Notes: generated from the sequence alone by a model not told the origin. Positions 37,232-47,025 are shown, counted from the stretch's first letter. The stretch is DNA of 64,000 bases from Methyloferula stellata AR4 (GCF_000385335.1 NZ_ARWA01000001.1:884001-948000), one strand, 5' to 3'. A program made the numbers and translations.

Positions 37232-39259
37232 ATGGCCGCGGCGGACCCGATGCCGCCAGCCGGAATCGCGGCAAGCGCGGTTCATGTGTCGGCTTCGCGC
37301 ATCGGTTGGCTTAAGGGACGCGGCGACGTAAAGCTTTGGTTCGGCAAGTTGCGGCAGGCGCTCGCCGACGGATCTCTTTTTTTCGGCATCGCGACGATCG
37401 CCGTCTTTATGTTGAGCCGGCCCTTCGAGGGCATAGAAGGCGATGGCCAGATCTATATGGCGCGCGCCTTGGCCGATCAGGATGCCATGGGGATCGGCCG
37501 CGATATCATGTTCGTCCACGACGGGCAGTCGCAGTTCAGCATCTTTCCCTTCATCGCAGCGAGACTCGTCGCGGCGCTTAATCCCGCCAATACGTCGCTT
37601 CTCCTTGCGCTTTTGAGCATCGCCTGCTGGTTCGCAGCCGCGCAGTTTTTTATCGGCCGCTTCGCCGAGGGCCGGATGAAATGGGCGATCTTGATGATCC
37701 TGGCCGCCCTTCCGGGCTTTTACGGCGCCTTTCATCTGCTGCGCTTTGCCGAACAATTTGCGACGCCGCGGCCTTTCGCCGAGGCTTGCGTGTTGGCGGC
37801 TTTGGGCTTTCTCATCGATCGCCGCCGCGTGCTCGCGCTTGCCCTTCTGGCGCTAGCCTTCGCGCTTCATCCGATCATGGCTTTGCCGGGTCTGTTGATC
37901 TTTTGGATCGATCTTTGTCGCGCCGACCGCCGCTGGATCGCGGCCGGTCTTGGGCTTGCGCTGATCGGCGCGATTGCCGTGGCCACCGGCCTGCCTCTCT
38001 TCGATCGCCTTGCCACTACGATCGATCCGGATTGGCTGGCGCTTTTACGCCTGCGCAATGCCTATCTTTTTCCGACCCTCTGGCCGTTCGAGGCCTTCGC
38101 CTTTTTGGCGCTTCAGATCGCAACGGTCCTTGTCGCGGCCGATCTTCTCGCGCCGCGCGTCCGCTGGATATTTCTGGCAGCGGCGGCCCTCGGCGCGGCC
38201 GGCCTTGCGATCTCGGTGCTCTTTGGCGATCTGTGGCCTTTGCTGCTCGTCGTACAGGCGCAGCTCTGGCGCATGAGCTGGCTCCTGGGCATTGCAGCCG
38301 GCATCGCCCTCGCGCTTTGCCTTTTGCGCCTGCCGGAAAGAGGACCGCGCGTCGAACTCGCGAGCGCCTTTCTGGCCTTGGGCTGGCTCCTATGGGACGA
38401 GCCTCTGCCTGCTCTATTGGCTGCCTGCGCGGCTCTCATTCTCCATCATCTTAGCGGCCTGACATTCGCGCTGCGCCGTCCGGTCCTCAATATGATTTGG
38501 GGCGCCGTGCTTTCGATCGGCATCCTGGTTCGGCTTGGTCCAACCATGGCTTTCATCAAATATGCGGCGTCGAGCCCGGCGGATTTTCATCCAGCCGTCT
38601 CGCTTTTCTGGAATATTTATCTCGTCTCGATTCCGATTGTGGTTTTCGCGGTTCTTTATGTTTGGCGTCCGGCGCTTATCTCACCAAAAGTCACGGGCGC
38701 TTTCGCAGCCGTCACGGTGCTCTGCGTCATCGGCCTATGGGACGATCGCGATCCCCGCCATAAAGTTTTGGATAGCGGCCGTCATCAAGCAGCGCTCGCG
38801 GCGCTGCTTCCCGCGGACCACAGCGAAATCTATTGGATGGGCGGGGTTGTCGAGCCGTGGTTTTATGCGGGGCGACCGGGCTGGGCGCTCTACATCCAAG
38901 GGGCCGGAAGCGTATTTTCGCGCCCGCTTGCCATGGTGTGGCGGGACCGGGTCGAGGCGCTGATATCCTCAGGCCTCGCAGATCAATCCTTGCGCGGCGC
39001 GCAAACCCTTGCGCCGCGCGAAGATGCGGTCCCATTGAGGCGCGCTGCCATAGATGGCCTCTGCGCGCGGAAAGATGCACCGGGCGCCATTGTCGCGCCG
39101 TTGGAAGAGGGTATGGCTGAGCCGAGCGATCTCAAATTCAAGATCTGGCAGCCGCCCGCGCCGCAATTCCGGCTGACGCAAAAGGGCGAGACCGTGACCT
39201 GGCACAGGGTCGAAAAATTTCTCGTCCTGTCCTGCACCGACCATGTGCCGGAGCTATAA
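37232..39259 (+). CDS. Polytopic membrane protein of unknown function, possibly a glycosyltransferase-like protein
   Basis: 675 residues with a dozen or more hydrophobic helices between about 50 and 490. A C-terminal soluble domain (about 520-675) follows the last helices. It starts four bases after gtrA. I do not recognise a specific family. The overall plan (many helices, periplasmic C-terminal domain, early EGIEGDGQIYMARALAD loop with acidic residues) resembles GT-C polyprenyl-phosphate-sugar transferases. That would fit its neighbours but is inference. Its stop overlaps the convergent MscS gene by six bases. Confidence 0.75.
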   Translation: MAAADPMPPAGIAASAVHVSASRIGWLKGRGDVKLWFGKLRQALADGSLFFGIATIAVFMLSRPFEGIEGDGQIYMARALADQDAMGIGRDIMFVHDGQSQFSIFPFIAARLVAALNPANTSLLLALLSIACWFAAAQFFIGRFAEGRMKWAILMILAALPGFYGAFHLLRFAEQFATPRPFAEACVLAALGFLIDRRRVLALALLALAFALHPIMALPGLLIFWIDLCRADRRWIAAGLGLALIGAIAVATGLPLFDRLATTIDPDWLALLRLRNAYLFPTLWPFEAFAFLALQIATVLVAADLLAPRVRWIFLAAAALGAAGLAISVLFGDLWPLLLVVQAQLWRMSWLLGIAAGIALALCLLRLPERGPRVELASAFLALGWLLWDEPLPALLAACAALILHHLSGLTFALRRPVLNMIWGAVLSIGILVRLGPTMAFIKYAASSPADFHPAVSLFWNIYLVSIPIVVFAVLYVWRPALISPKVTGAFAAVTVLCVIGLWDDRDPRHKVLDSGRHQAALAALLPADHSEIYWMGGVVEPWFYAGRPGWALYIQGAGSVFSRPLAMVWRDRVEALISSGLADQSLRGAQTLAPREDAVPLRRAAIDGLCARKDAPGAIVAPLEEGMAEPSDLKFKIWQPPAPQFRLTQKGETVTWHRVEKFLVLSCTDHVPEL

Positions 39260-41707
39260 GGCGTCTTTTCGTTCGGCTCGCTCGCGAGCGGGGTCCGGCT
39301 CGTCCGTCTTCAGCAAGGCCCCCAGCTTTTCGAGCCCGGCAATCGTGACGACGGGCGGCGCGGCGGCGGGCGCGATCTCGATTCCGGCCGCCGCGAAGCG
39401 CTTGATGATATCGAAATAGAGATCGCTTTTGACGCCGCCGATCGTCGAGACATCCTCGACATAAGCAAACAGCTCGAAATTGAGGGCGGTGAGCGTGATG
39501 CTCGTGAAGAAGACCTGCGGCGGCGGATCGGCGACGACGAGCCTATGGGCCTTGGCGGCGGCGATCAGAATATCGCGCACTTTTTCAGGCTCTGCCGTGT
39601 GGCCGAGGCCGAGCGGAATGCTCAAGCGGCCGCCACGATCGGTCCGCACCCAGTTCTTCACGACGCCCGAGACGAGATTGGCATTTGGCACGATGACCAA
39701 AGCGCGATCGAAGGTTTCGATCTCTGTCGCCCGGACATTGATCCGGCGCACAAGCCCTTGCTCGTCGCCGACGACGATCCAATCGCCGACGCGGATCGCA
39801 CGTTCCCAAAGGAGAATCAGGCCGGACAAGAAATTATTGACGATGGTCTGCAGGCCGAAGCCGATGCCGACCGACAGCGCACCGGCGACGATCGCGAGCC
39901 TTTCGAAATTTAATCCAAGATAGGAGAGCGCGAGCAGCAGGGCCACGATGAAGCCGAGATAGCCAAGGCTCGTCCTGATCGAATTGCGCAGGCCGATATC
40001 GAGATGCGTCTGCGGCAGGAGGCGCGTGTCGAGCCAGCGCTGCGTGACATGGGTCGCGCCATAGCAGACAGCAAAAATAATGAGCGCCGCTGCGACGCCG
40101 GACAGCGACAAGGTAATGCCGCCGACCTGCAGGCCGAAAAACACGGCTTTGAGCCCGCTCGGCACATCCGTCGATTGAAGGCCCCAAGGCGCCAGGATCA
40201 AAAGAACGGCCAGGATGAAGAGAACGACATGGGCAATGCCCGACAAAAGCACGCCGAAGAGACTGATGGATTGATGCTCGATCCCGATATTGACGGCGAG
40301 AGCCTGGCTGACGCGTGCATCGGGATGCATGCTGGCCGCGATGAACTCTTCGATCAGGACGTTCAACATGTAGAAAAGTGCGACGACGCCGCTGACCCAG
40401 ACGATCTGATCGACGATGAATGCGCCGAGCGCGACATAGCCGATGAACACCGAAACGACGATGGCGAGCACTACGGCCCAAGCAAATATGCGCAGGATCC
40501 GCACCCAGCGGTTGCCCATCGTGACGGGCGGTCCCAGACATTCGTCGCTGGGGTTTTCCTCCGTGATCACGCCCCGCAATGAGAAGCCGATGAGGATCGC
40601 GACGATCAAGGCGCCGACGCCCCGCAAGGCGACGGAGACTGGCAAGGATGCCGAGACGATATCGTATAAGGATTCGAAAAGCCGGGTGAGCGAGACGGTG
40701 ATCGCGACCCAGAGCGCCAGCCGCAGGATGCGCCAGGCCGTTGCGTCGCTGACTTGTGGCAGACGCCAATTGGGATGCGTCGGTGCAAAAAGTCCGCGTG
40801 TTATGCCTGCCGCGAGCGCTATGCGGATGACGCTTATGCCAAGCGCATAGATGAAAGGCTGCAGCCGGTCATTGGGAAGCTCGAAGGTCTCGAACACGAC
40901 GGCTATGGCGAACATGGCCGCGAGAGGGAGGCCGACGAAGCCCATCGCGACTCGCCAGGCGGCACGAATCTTCTGGTAGCGGGTTGGGTTCGCGATCTGC
41001 GGCGAGCGCGACAGCACGGCCCTGGAAAGGCGCCCGAGCGGCCATGAGAGAATGAGGATCAGAGCGACAAGACCCCAGAAGGCCGGCATGCGCCAGCCTT
41101 CGAGGTGCATGTTGAGGCCGAAGGTCCAGTCGGCGAACACGTCCCGCACATTGGAAAAATCGCGCGGCAGTTCTTTGATCACCTTGAGCCATAGGGACGG
41201 ACTGGCGATGCCGGTGGTCGATTGGAACAAGAGCCGGGTAAACAGAAGATGCCGCCGCGTCGCGATCCGGTTGATCGTCTGATCGGCCTGCACGGCAAGG
41301 AGCTTCGCCCGTTTGATCAGCTCATCCGTCTGATTATAGGTATCCTGCTGGGTGAAACGCTCGGCCGTCACCGCCGGGCTTTCGGGCGGCGCCTTGTCGT
41401 CAGGTTTGGGGCCAAGCTGATCGAGGCGCGTCTTGGCCGAGGCGAGCGCCGGGCCCAAATGCTCGATCACATTCTGCAATTCCGCCGAAATGGGCTCCGT
41501 CTGTTTGCGCAGATCGGCAAGCGTCGCATCGGTGAGCTCGCCGTTTTGCAAAGCTGTGTCGATGGCCTGCAGGGCCGTGTTGAGCCGGTCGATCCGCTGC
41601 GGAATGGGCTCGGGCGGCGGTTTTGCCTCGGGTTCCTGGGCATGAACCGCGATCGAAATCGACAGAAGGAGGGCGATGCAAAGCCAGCGGACAAAGGTGC
41701 GGATCAA
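39254..41707 (-). CDS. Large mechanosensitive channel (MscS family with DUF3772 domain)
   Basis: 817-residue inner-membrane channel. A secretory signal (IRTFVRWLCIALLLSISIAV) precedes a periplasmic helical DUF3772 region (to about 190). About ten helices come next, then the MscS pore-lining helix and beta domain (LSVGIGFGLQTIVNNFLSGLILLWERAIRVGD, NVRATEIETFDRALVIVPNA). The start is TTG at 41707. It would act as an osmotic-downshock valve like MscK/YbdG-type large channels. Monocistronic. Confidence 0.9.
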   Translation of the reverse strand: MIRTFVRWLCIALLLSISIAVHAQEPEAKPPPEPIPQRIDRLNTALQAIDTALQNGELTDATLADLRKQTEPISAELQNVIEHLGPALASAKTRLDQLGPKPDDKAPPESPAVTAERFTQQDTYNQTDELIKRAKLLAVQADQTINRIATRRHLLFTRLLFQSTTGIASPSLWLKVIKELPRDFSNVRDVFADWTFGLNMHLEGWRMPAFWGLVALILILSWPLGRLSRAVLSRSPQIANPTRYQKIRAAWRVAMGFVGLPLAAMFAIAVVFETFELPNDRLQPFIYALGISVIRIALAAGITRGLFAPTHPNWRLPQVSDATAWRILRLALWVAITVSLTRLFESLYDIVSASLPVSVALRGVGALIVAILIGFSLRGVITEENPSDECLGPPVTMGNRWVRILRIFAWAVVLAIVVSVFIGYVALGAFIVDQIVWVSGVVALFYMLNVLIEEFIAASMHPDARVSQALAVNIGIEHQSISLFGVLLSGIAHVVLFILAVLLILAPWGLQSTDVPSGLKAVFFGLQVGGITLSLSGVAAALIIFAVCYGATHVTQRWLDTRLLPQTHLDIGLRNSIRTSLGYLGFIVALLLALSYLGLNFERLAIVAGALSVGIGFGLQTIVNNFLSGLILLWERAIRVGDWIVVGDEQGLVRRINVRATEIETFDRALVIVPNANLVSGVVKNWVRTDRGGRLSIPLGLGHTAEPEKVRDILIAAAKAHRLVVADPPPQVFFTSITLTALNFELFAYVEDVSTIGGVKSDLYFDIIKRFAAAGIEIAPAAAPPVVTIAGLEKLGALLKTDEPDPARERAERKDAL

Positions 41708-41848
41708 AAGGCTTTTCCCATCGCGAATGGCGGGCCGGGTTCACCACAGCATGGCGGCGTCAATGCGGCGAAGCAAGGGGTGAGCGAAAGATCCATTCGC
41801 AACGGCGAAGACTCTGTCATGGCCATTATCTGCAAAAGCGTGGATGGC

Positions 41849-42724
41849 CTAGTTGCGGCCCTCGCCGGCCTCCCAGAGCGCCCGCAGGCCTTCGCGATAG
41901 GTCGGAAAGGCGAGCGAGACGCCGAGCTCTTCCTTCAGCTTGCGATTGGACGCGCGTTTGTTCTCCGCATAGAAGCTGCGCGCCATGGGCGTGAGATCGG
42001 CCGCGTCCACATCCTGCTCGGGTGGCGGCGTAATGCCCATCAGTTCGGCGGCGTAAGTCACGACATCTTGCGGCGGCGCGGGCTCGTCGTCGCTGACATT
42101 CCAGATCTGGCCCTTGCCTTCCTGCATCAGCGCGCTTGCGATCGTCAGCGCCACATCCTCAACGTGAATGCGGTTAAAGACCTGATCCGGCTTCACGATG
42201 CGCTTCGCCTTGCCCGCTGCCAGATTGGCGAGCGCATTGCGTTCGGGCCCATAGATCCCGGCAAGGCGCAGGATATGTGTGGCCTTGTCCGCATCCTTGC
42301 CGATGGAAGCCCAGGCCTTCTCAGCCTGAAGACGTGCCGTCGAGCGCGGGCTTGCCGGCGTAGGCAGGCGATCCTCGTCGACCCACGCCCCCTGCCGGTC
42401 GCCATAGACGCCCACCGTCGAGAGATAGACGATGCGAAGCGGGCGGCGCAGGCCGGAGATAAGCCGGCCGAAGCGCGCCAGCACCGGATCGGCCGATGTG
42501 CCCGGCGGAATCGAAACGAGCAGGGCATCCGCGCTTTTCAGATGGTCTGCGATGGCCGGGTCTTCATGGTCTGTATTAAAGACCAATGGCTGCACGTGCG
42601 TTTGCGCCAAGGCCTCTGCTTTATCGGCCGACCGGACCGTGCCTGCGACATCGTCGAAAAGATCGCCATAGCGATTGATGAAATGAAGCGCGCTATAGCC
42701 GAGACCGAAGGCGAAGAGTTTCAT
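41849..42724 (-). CDS. NAD(P)-dependent SDR/epimerase-like protein (YeeZ-like)
   Basis: 291-residue Rossmann protein of the extended SDR family. Glycine motif FGLGYSALHF at the N-terminus and VYLSTVGVYGDRQGAWVDED, holding the Ser/Tyr region, are visible. Typical annotations are 'SDR family oxidoreductase' or YeeZ-like NAD(P)-binding protein; no substrate is known. Its ATG overlaps the queG stop by four bases, placing it last in a GST-queG-SDR operon. Confidence 0.82.
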   Translation of the reverse strand: MKLFAFGLGYSALHFINRYGDLFDDVAGTVRSADKAEALAQTHVQPLVFNTDHEDPAIADHLKSADALLVSIPPGTSADPVLARFGRLISGLRRPLRIVYLSTVGVYGDRQGAWVDEDRLPTPASPRSTARLQAEKAWASIGKDADKATHILRLAGIYGPERNALANLAAGKAKRIVKPDQVFNRIHVEDVALTIASALMQEGKGQIWNVSDDEPAPPQDVVTYAAELMGITPPPEQDVDAADLTPMARSFYAENKRASNRKLKEELGVSLAFPTYREGLRALWEAGEGRN

Positions 42725-43992
42725 GCTTTAAACGCCTCCTCTTTGCATGCGTCCTGTTTCCATTCTGCCATGACAAGATCGTCGCTTTCATGGCCTAGCC
42801 AGTGCTGTGCCAGATGCGCGAATATCTCCGGCGTAGCGAGTTGGCTGAGTGCCCAGACCGCCATGCCCCGCACCAAAGGCGACGCGTCGGCGAGCCGCGC
42901 TTCGACAAGCGGGATCAAGCCCGACTCACTTGAGTTGCCGACTGCGATCAGGAGATTGCGCATGAAGCGAGAAAAGCCAATCCGCTTGATGGGGCTGCCA
43001 ACAAAAAAGCTGCGGAATTTAGGCTCGTCAAAGGTAAGCCATTCCGCAATGGCGGGGCTTATCAGATCCGGTCGGGCCTGAAGCTTGGCCTCGCCTGCGC
43101 TTTGCGCGTATTTATTCCAAGGGCAGACCGCCAGACAATCGTCGCATCCATAGACGCGGTTGCCGATCGCCTTGCGAAATTCGCGCGGAATAAAGCCCTT
43201 ATGCTCGATCGTCAGATAGGAAATGCAGCGCCGCGCATCGAGCACATAGGGCGCGGGAAAGGCCTTTGTCGGGCAAATGTCGAGACAGGCCCGGCAGGTG
43301 CCGCAATGATCGGCCTCGCCCGCGTCGGCGGCAAGCGGCAGATTCGTGAAGATCGAGCCGAGAAACAGCCAGGAGCCATAGCCGCGCGAGACGAGATTGG
43401 TGTGCTTGCCTTGCCAGCCAAGACCCGCCTGTTGCGCCAGCGGCTTTTCCATCACGGGCGCGGTATCGACGAAGACCTTGACCTCCGCCTCTTGTGTCCC
43501 GGCGCAAAGCCATGATGCGAGCAGTTTCAGCCGTCCCTTGATCAGATCGTGATAGTCGCGGTTGCGCGCATAGACGGAAAGATTGGCCGCGCCTCTATCG
43601 ACGAGATTGGCGAGCGGATCCTCAGCAGGGCCATAATTCATGCCGAGCAGAATGATGCTTTTCACCTCGGGCCAGAGACGTCTTGGATCGGATCGTCGCG
43701 CCTGCGTCTCGCCCATCCAATTCATGTCGCCGGCTGAGCCCGCGGCGAGCCATTGATCCAATCGAAGACCAGCCTCGCCAAGCGAGCCGGGATCGGCGAT
43801 ACGGCAAAGCTCGAAGCCAAGCTCGCGCGCTTTGGCGGCAAGCGCGGGTTTGAAGCTCGGCTCTAGAAATCGAGATCCGCGTAGACCTCCGCCGGAACGA
43901 AGCCCGGCAGCCGGTCGGCCAGAAGCGCGCGAAAGGCCGGACGCGATTTCACCCGCGCGTACCAATGCTTCGCCGTTTCGTCCTCGTCCCAT
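42721..43992 (-). CDS. queG: Epoxyqueuosine reductase QueG
   Basis: Cobalamin- and iron-sulfur-dependent enzyme for the last step of queuosine synthesis in tRNA. Two 4Fe-4S motifs are evident: CGTCRACLDICPTKAF and CDDCLAVCPWN. The DUF1730 core begins near ALAAKARELGFELCRIADPG. The start is unclear: the only in-frame ATG is 43992, inside the upstream GST gene; a TTG lies at 43965; the conserved part begins around 43860. The first 40 or so residues in this frame may not be translated. Confidence 0.9.
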   Translation of the reverse strand: MGRGRNGEALVRAGEIASGLSRASGRPAAGLRSGGGLRGSRFLEPSFKPALAAKARELGFELCRIADPGSLGEAGLRLDQWLAAGSAGDMNWMGETQARRSDPRRLWPEVKSIILLGMNYGPAEDPLANLVDRGAANLSVYARNRDYHDLIKGRLKLLASWLCAGTQEAEVKVFVDTAPVMEKPLAQQAGLGWQGKHTNLVSRGYGSWLFLGSIFTNLPLAADAGEADHCGTCRACLDICPTKAFPAPYVLDARRCISYLTIEHKGFIPREFRKAIGNRVYGCDDCLAVCPWNKYAQSAGEAKLQARPDLISPAIAEWLTFDEPKFRSFFVGSPIKRIGFSRFMRNLLIAVGNSSESGLIPLVEARLADASPLVRGMAVWALSQLATPEIFAHLAQHWLGHESDDLVMAEWKQDACKEEAFKA

Positions 43993-44555
43993 GGCACGTC
44001 GCCCAGAAAATCCACCGAGGAAAGATGCGCCGCGGCCGCGAGATCGGCATAGGTCAGGCGATTGCCCGCGAGCCAGTTTCTGTGGCCGATCAGATAGCCG
44101 ATATAGCGCAGATGGTACCGGATATTCGTGCGCGCCGCGCGGACGAGCTCCATATCCGGTGCGCCGCCGCCAGCTATCGCCGGCATGAATCTCTTATAGA
44201 TTTTTTCGGTCACAAGCCACTGCGAGACTTCGGCGAAGAATTTATGGTGAAACCAGTCGATGAGGCGGCGCACTTCGACGCGCTCGTAAGGTTCGTCGGG
44301 CATCAGGCGATGATCGCCTAAAACCTGCCCGTAAACCTCGTCGAAATATTCGGCGATCGTGCCGGCGCCCGGCACCACCGCGCCGGAATCTTCGATGAAG
44401 ACTGGCGTCTGTCCGGCTGGATTGAGAATCAGAAAACCCTCGCGCCGCTCGAAGATCTTTTCTTCGATGAGCTCCGGTTCGACGCCAAATTCGCCAAGAA
44501 GAAGCCGGACGAAACGCGAATGCGGGCACAGCGGGTGATGATAAAGAATCGGCAT
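43863..44555 (-). CDS. Glutathione S-transferase family protein
   Basis: 230-residue cytoplasmic protein. The N-terminal thioredoxin-like domain starts MPILYHHPLCPHSRFVRLLL, with the catalytic-site region PLCPHSR and cis-Pro loop NPAGQTPVF. An all-helical C-terminal domain follows (NRLTYADLAAAAHLSSVDFL). First gene of the operon with queG, whose open frame begins inside it. Substrate unknown. Confidence 0.88.
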   Translation of the reverse strand: MPILYHHPLCPHSRFVRLLLGEFGVEPELIEEKIFERREGFLILNPAGQTPVFIEDSGAVVPGAGTIAEYFDEVYGQVLGDHRLMPDEPYERVEVRRLIDWFHHKFFAEVSQWLVTEKIYKRFMPAIAGGGAPDMELVRAARTNIRYHLRYIGYLIGHRNWLAGNRLTYADLAAAAHLSSVDFLGDVPWDEDETAKHWYARVKSRPAFRALLADRLPGFVPAEVYADLDF

Positions 44556-44578
44556 CAGGGCCGGTTTACGGGAGGCTC

Positions 44579-44644
44579 ATGGAAGAAGCAAACGCCGAAA
44601 CAGAGGCCCTGCGCGCAGGAGCCTTGATGGTTACGGAATTCTAA
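44579..44644 (+). CDS. Possible 21-residue small protein
   Basis: ATG 44579 follows a near-ideal ggagg at 44571-44575 and opens MEEANAETEALRAGALMVTEF, stop TAA at 44642-44644. It lies in the 184-bp divergent region between the GST gene and rmuC, 95 bp before rmuC. No similarity is recognised. The strong ribosome site is the main argument; it could be a leader peptide, a remnant, or chance. Confidence 0.3.
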   Translation: MEEANAETEALRAGALMVTEF

Positions 44645-44739
44645 AGCCAAGCAGTCATCGCGCCCCTCCGCCGAAGAGAGGATGGGATAAATATTCCTGC
44701 TTTGTTCCCAGGTCCGGGAGAATCGTTTAAGATGCGCGC

Positions 44740-45948
44740 ATGGATCATGCGCTCTCCACCTTCATAGGCTACCGGCTGTTCAATGTGCCGATCACATTGT
44801 TTCATGTGGTAGCGGCTGGCCTCATCGTCGCCTCCGTCATCATTTTGCTTTTGACGGCCGGTTTTGTCGGACTTCTCCGCGCCCGCAAAGAGCGGCGCGA
44901 AGCGGTCTTGGTCGAGGCCGCGCGCCAGCACGACATGGATGAAAAAATGGCCGAGATCGCGCGCCAGGGCGCGGAGCTCACCGGCCGTCTGCGCGCGATG
45001 AGCGAACATCTCGGCTCGCGCCAGGCCGATCTTGCGCGGCTCGTGTCGGAACGGCTCGACAATGTCAGCCACCGCATGGGGCAGAATCTCGAAGCCTCGA
45101 GCCTGACGACGGGCGAACATCTGACCAAGCTCAACGAGCGGCTGGCCGTCATCGATGCGGCGCAGGCAAGGCTGACGGGTCTCACGCAAGAGGTCGTGGG
45201 CTTGAAGGATATTCTCGCCAATAAGCAATCGCGCGGCGCCTTCGGACAGGGCCGGATGGAGGCGATCATCCGCGATTGCCTGCCGCCCGCGGCCTTCGAG
45301 TTTCAATATACATTGTCGAACCGCAACAGACCCGATTGCATCATCCGCCTGCCGGGCGACGATCGCGTGATGGTGGTGGATGCGAAATTTCCGCTTGAAT
45401 CCTTCACCGCGCTGAAAGACGCCGCGAGCGAAGAGGCCTTGAAACAAGCGCAAGCCCGCGTACGCGGCGATGTCGGCAAACATATTAAGGATATTGCCGA
45501 GAAATATTTCGTGCCCGGCGAAACGCAGGATATCGCCGTGCTCTTCGTGCCGTCGGAATCGCTTTATGCCGATTTGAACGAGCATTTCGAGGATCTCGTC
45601 CAAAAGGCGCATAAGGCCCGTGTGATCATCGTGTCGCCGTCGCTTTTGATGATGGCAGTGCAGGTGATGCAGGCAATCGTGCGCGATGCCAATGTCCGTG
45701 AACAGGCGCATCTCATCCAGGATGAAGTGCGGCTTCTGGTGGAAGATGTCTCGCGGCTTCGGGCCCGCGTGGCCAAGCTCGACGCGCATTTCCGTCAGGC
45801 GCAAGAGGATATCGGGCAGATCACGACCTCCGCCGATAAGATCACCAAGCGCGGCGAGCGGATCGACCTTCTCGACTTCTCCGATCACGCCGACGCGCCG
45901 AAGCAAAGCGGCCTTCTCGCGGCGTCCTTCATCAAGGCGGCAGAGTAG
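44740..45948 (+). CDS. rmuC: DNA recombination protein RmuC
   Basis: 402-residue protein with an N-terminal membrane helix (about 25-45), a coiled coil (about 50-150) and the RmuC nuclease-like domain (about 165-340; core VMVVDAKFPLESFTAL). It limits inversion between short repeats in E. coli; a PD-(D/E)xK-type fold is proposed. The EamA transporter gene starts two bases after its stop. Confidence 0.92.
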   Translation: MDHALSTFIGYRLFNVPITLFHVVAAGLIVASVIILLLTAGFVGLLRARKERREAVLVEAARQHDMDEKMAEIARQGAELTGRLRAMSEHLGSRQADLARLVSERLDNVSHRMGQNLEASSLTTGEHLTKLNERLAVIDAAQARLTGLTQEVVGLKDILANKQSRGAFGQGRMEAIIRDCLPPAAFEFQYTLSNRNRPDCIIRLPGDDRVMVVDAKFPLESFTALKDAASEEALKQAQARVRGDVGKHIKDIAEKYFVPGETQDIAVLFVPSESLYADLNEHFEDLVQKAHKARVIIVSPSLLMMAVQVMQAIVRDANVREQAHLIQDEVRLLVEDVSRLRARVAKLDAHFRQAQEDIGQITTSADKITKRGERIDLLDFSDHADAPKQSGLLAASFIKAAE

Positions 45949-45949
45949 A

Positions 45950-46876
45950 TTGACCGAGAACAGGCAAGAGACGCCCGGCGCCCCAGGCGCCGGCTATTAC
46001 GCGGCCTTGGTCGTCGCGACCTTTTTGATGGCGTCGGGTTTCATCACCGGCAAGCTTCTCCTGAATTTCGGCTTCTCGGCGCTTTTGCTCGTCGGCTGGC
46101 GTTTTATCGTCGCGGCCTTCGCGCTTTTGCCTTTGGCGGTGATCTCGCACGAGCCTTTGTTTCCGCGCCTCACGCTGCCGCAGAAAGCGACGGTCGTGCT
46201 CATCGGGCTTTTGCAGACGACCGGCACGCTCGGCCTGACCTTTCTCTCATTGCGGTATGTTTCGGCCGCGACCTCCGGCATTTTGCTCTTCACCAATCCG
46301 ATCTGGGTTGCTTTGCTTGCGCCTTGGGCGCTGGGCGAATCCTTGTCGAAGATCAGGGTGCTCGGCCTGATCTGTGGGATCTCGGGCGTAGCGCTGGCGC
46401 TCGGCGGCGCGCTCACGGGATCGGAGAATTTCCTGCAGGGCGATATTGTCGGTCTCGGCGGCGCCTTGTGCTGGAGCCTGTCGACCATCATCAACAAGCG
46501 TGCGCAATTGCCGATCGGCACCTGGACTTTGAGTTTCTGGCAAATGCTGATCGGCGCGCTCGTGCTCTTGGCCTTGGCCTATGGGCAGGGCGAACATTGG
46601 CCGGCCGGTGTCGGAGCGGTGCAATGGGCCTGGTTTCTGTGGCTCGCCATTCCGGGCTCGGCTGCATCCTTTGGCCTCTGGTTTCTCGCCTTGCGCAAAG
46701 GCGGTGCGACGCGCTCGAGCGGCTATCTTTTTCTCGCGCCGTTCTTCACCGTGCTGCTGTCCGATCTGATCTTCGGAACGAGCCTCACCCTGCAACAGGC
46801 CGCGGGCGGAGTCTTGATCGGTTTGAGCCTATGGCTGGTGAACCGGGGCGGATTGCATCCTTTCCCTAAACCTTGA
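45950..46876 (+). CDS. EamA/DMT-family transporter
   Basis: 308-residue inner-membrane protein with ten helices in two EamA repeats (ALVVATFLMASGFITGKLLL first, GDIVGLGGALCWSLSTIINK second). TTG 45950 is the most likely start, since it lies right after the rmuC stop; the frame is open into rmuC. DMT proteins export metabolites or amino acids; no substrate can be assigned. Confidence 0.86.
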   Translation: MTENRQETPGAPGAGYYAALVVATFLMASGFITGKLLLNFGFSALLLVGWRFIVAAFALLPLAVISHEPLFPRLTLPQKATVVLIGLLQTTGTLGLTFLSLRYVSAATSGILLFTNPIWVALLAPWALGESLSKIRVLGLICGISGVALALGGALTGSENFLQGDIVGLGGALCWSLSTIINKRAQLPIGTWTLSFWQMLIGALVLLALAYGQGEHWPAGVGAVQWAWFLWLAIPGSAASFGLWFLALRKGGATRSSGYLFLAPFFTVLLSDLIFGTSLTLQQAAGGVLIGLSLWLVNRGGLHPFPKP

Positions 46877-46879
46877 CGC

Positions 46880-46999
46880 GTCATGCGCGGGCTTGACCCG
46901 CGCATCCAAGCACAAAGCTTTCGTGATCATTGCGCCTAAGGTTGCCGCGAAAGATTGCTAGGTCGGCACCTGGATGCGCGGGTCAAGCCCGCGCATGAC
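46880..46999. repeat. Dispersed palindromic repeat, family D, copy 2
   Basis: Outer arms gtcatgcgcgggcttgaccc and its near-perfect inverse, each ending in catgac/gtcatg, flank a central spacer of about 55 bp. It separates the convergent EamA and recR genes and could act as a bidirectional terminator. Confidence 0.75.
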
Positions 47000-47025
47000 G
47001 CTCGAAGAGATGGCGGCTAGCAACG

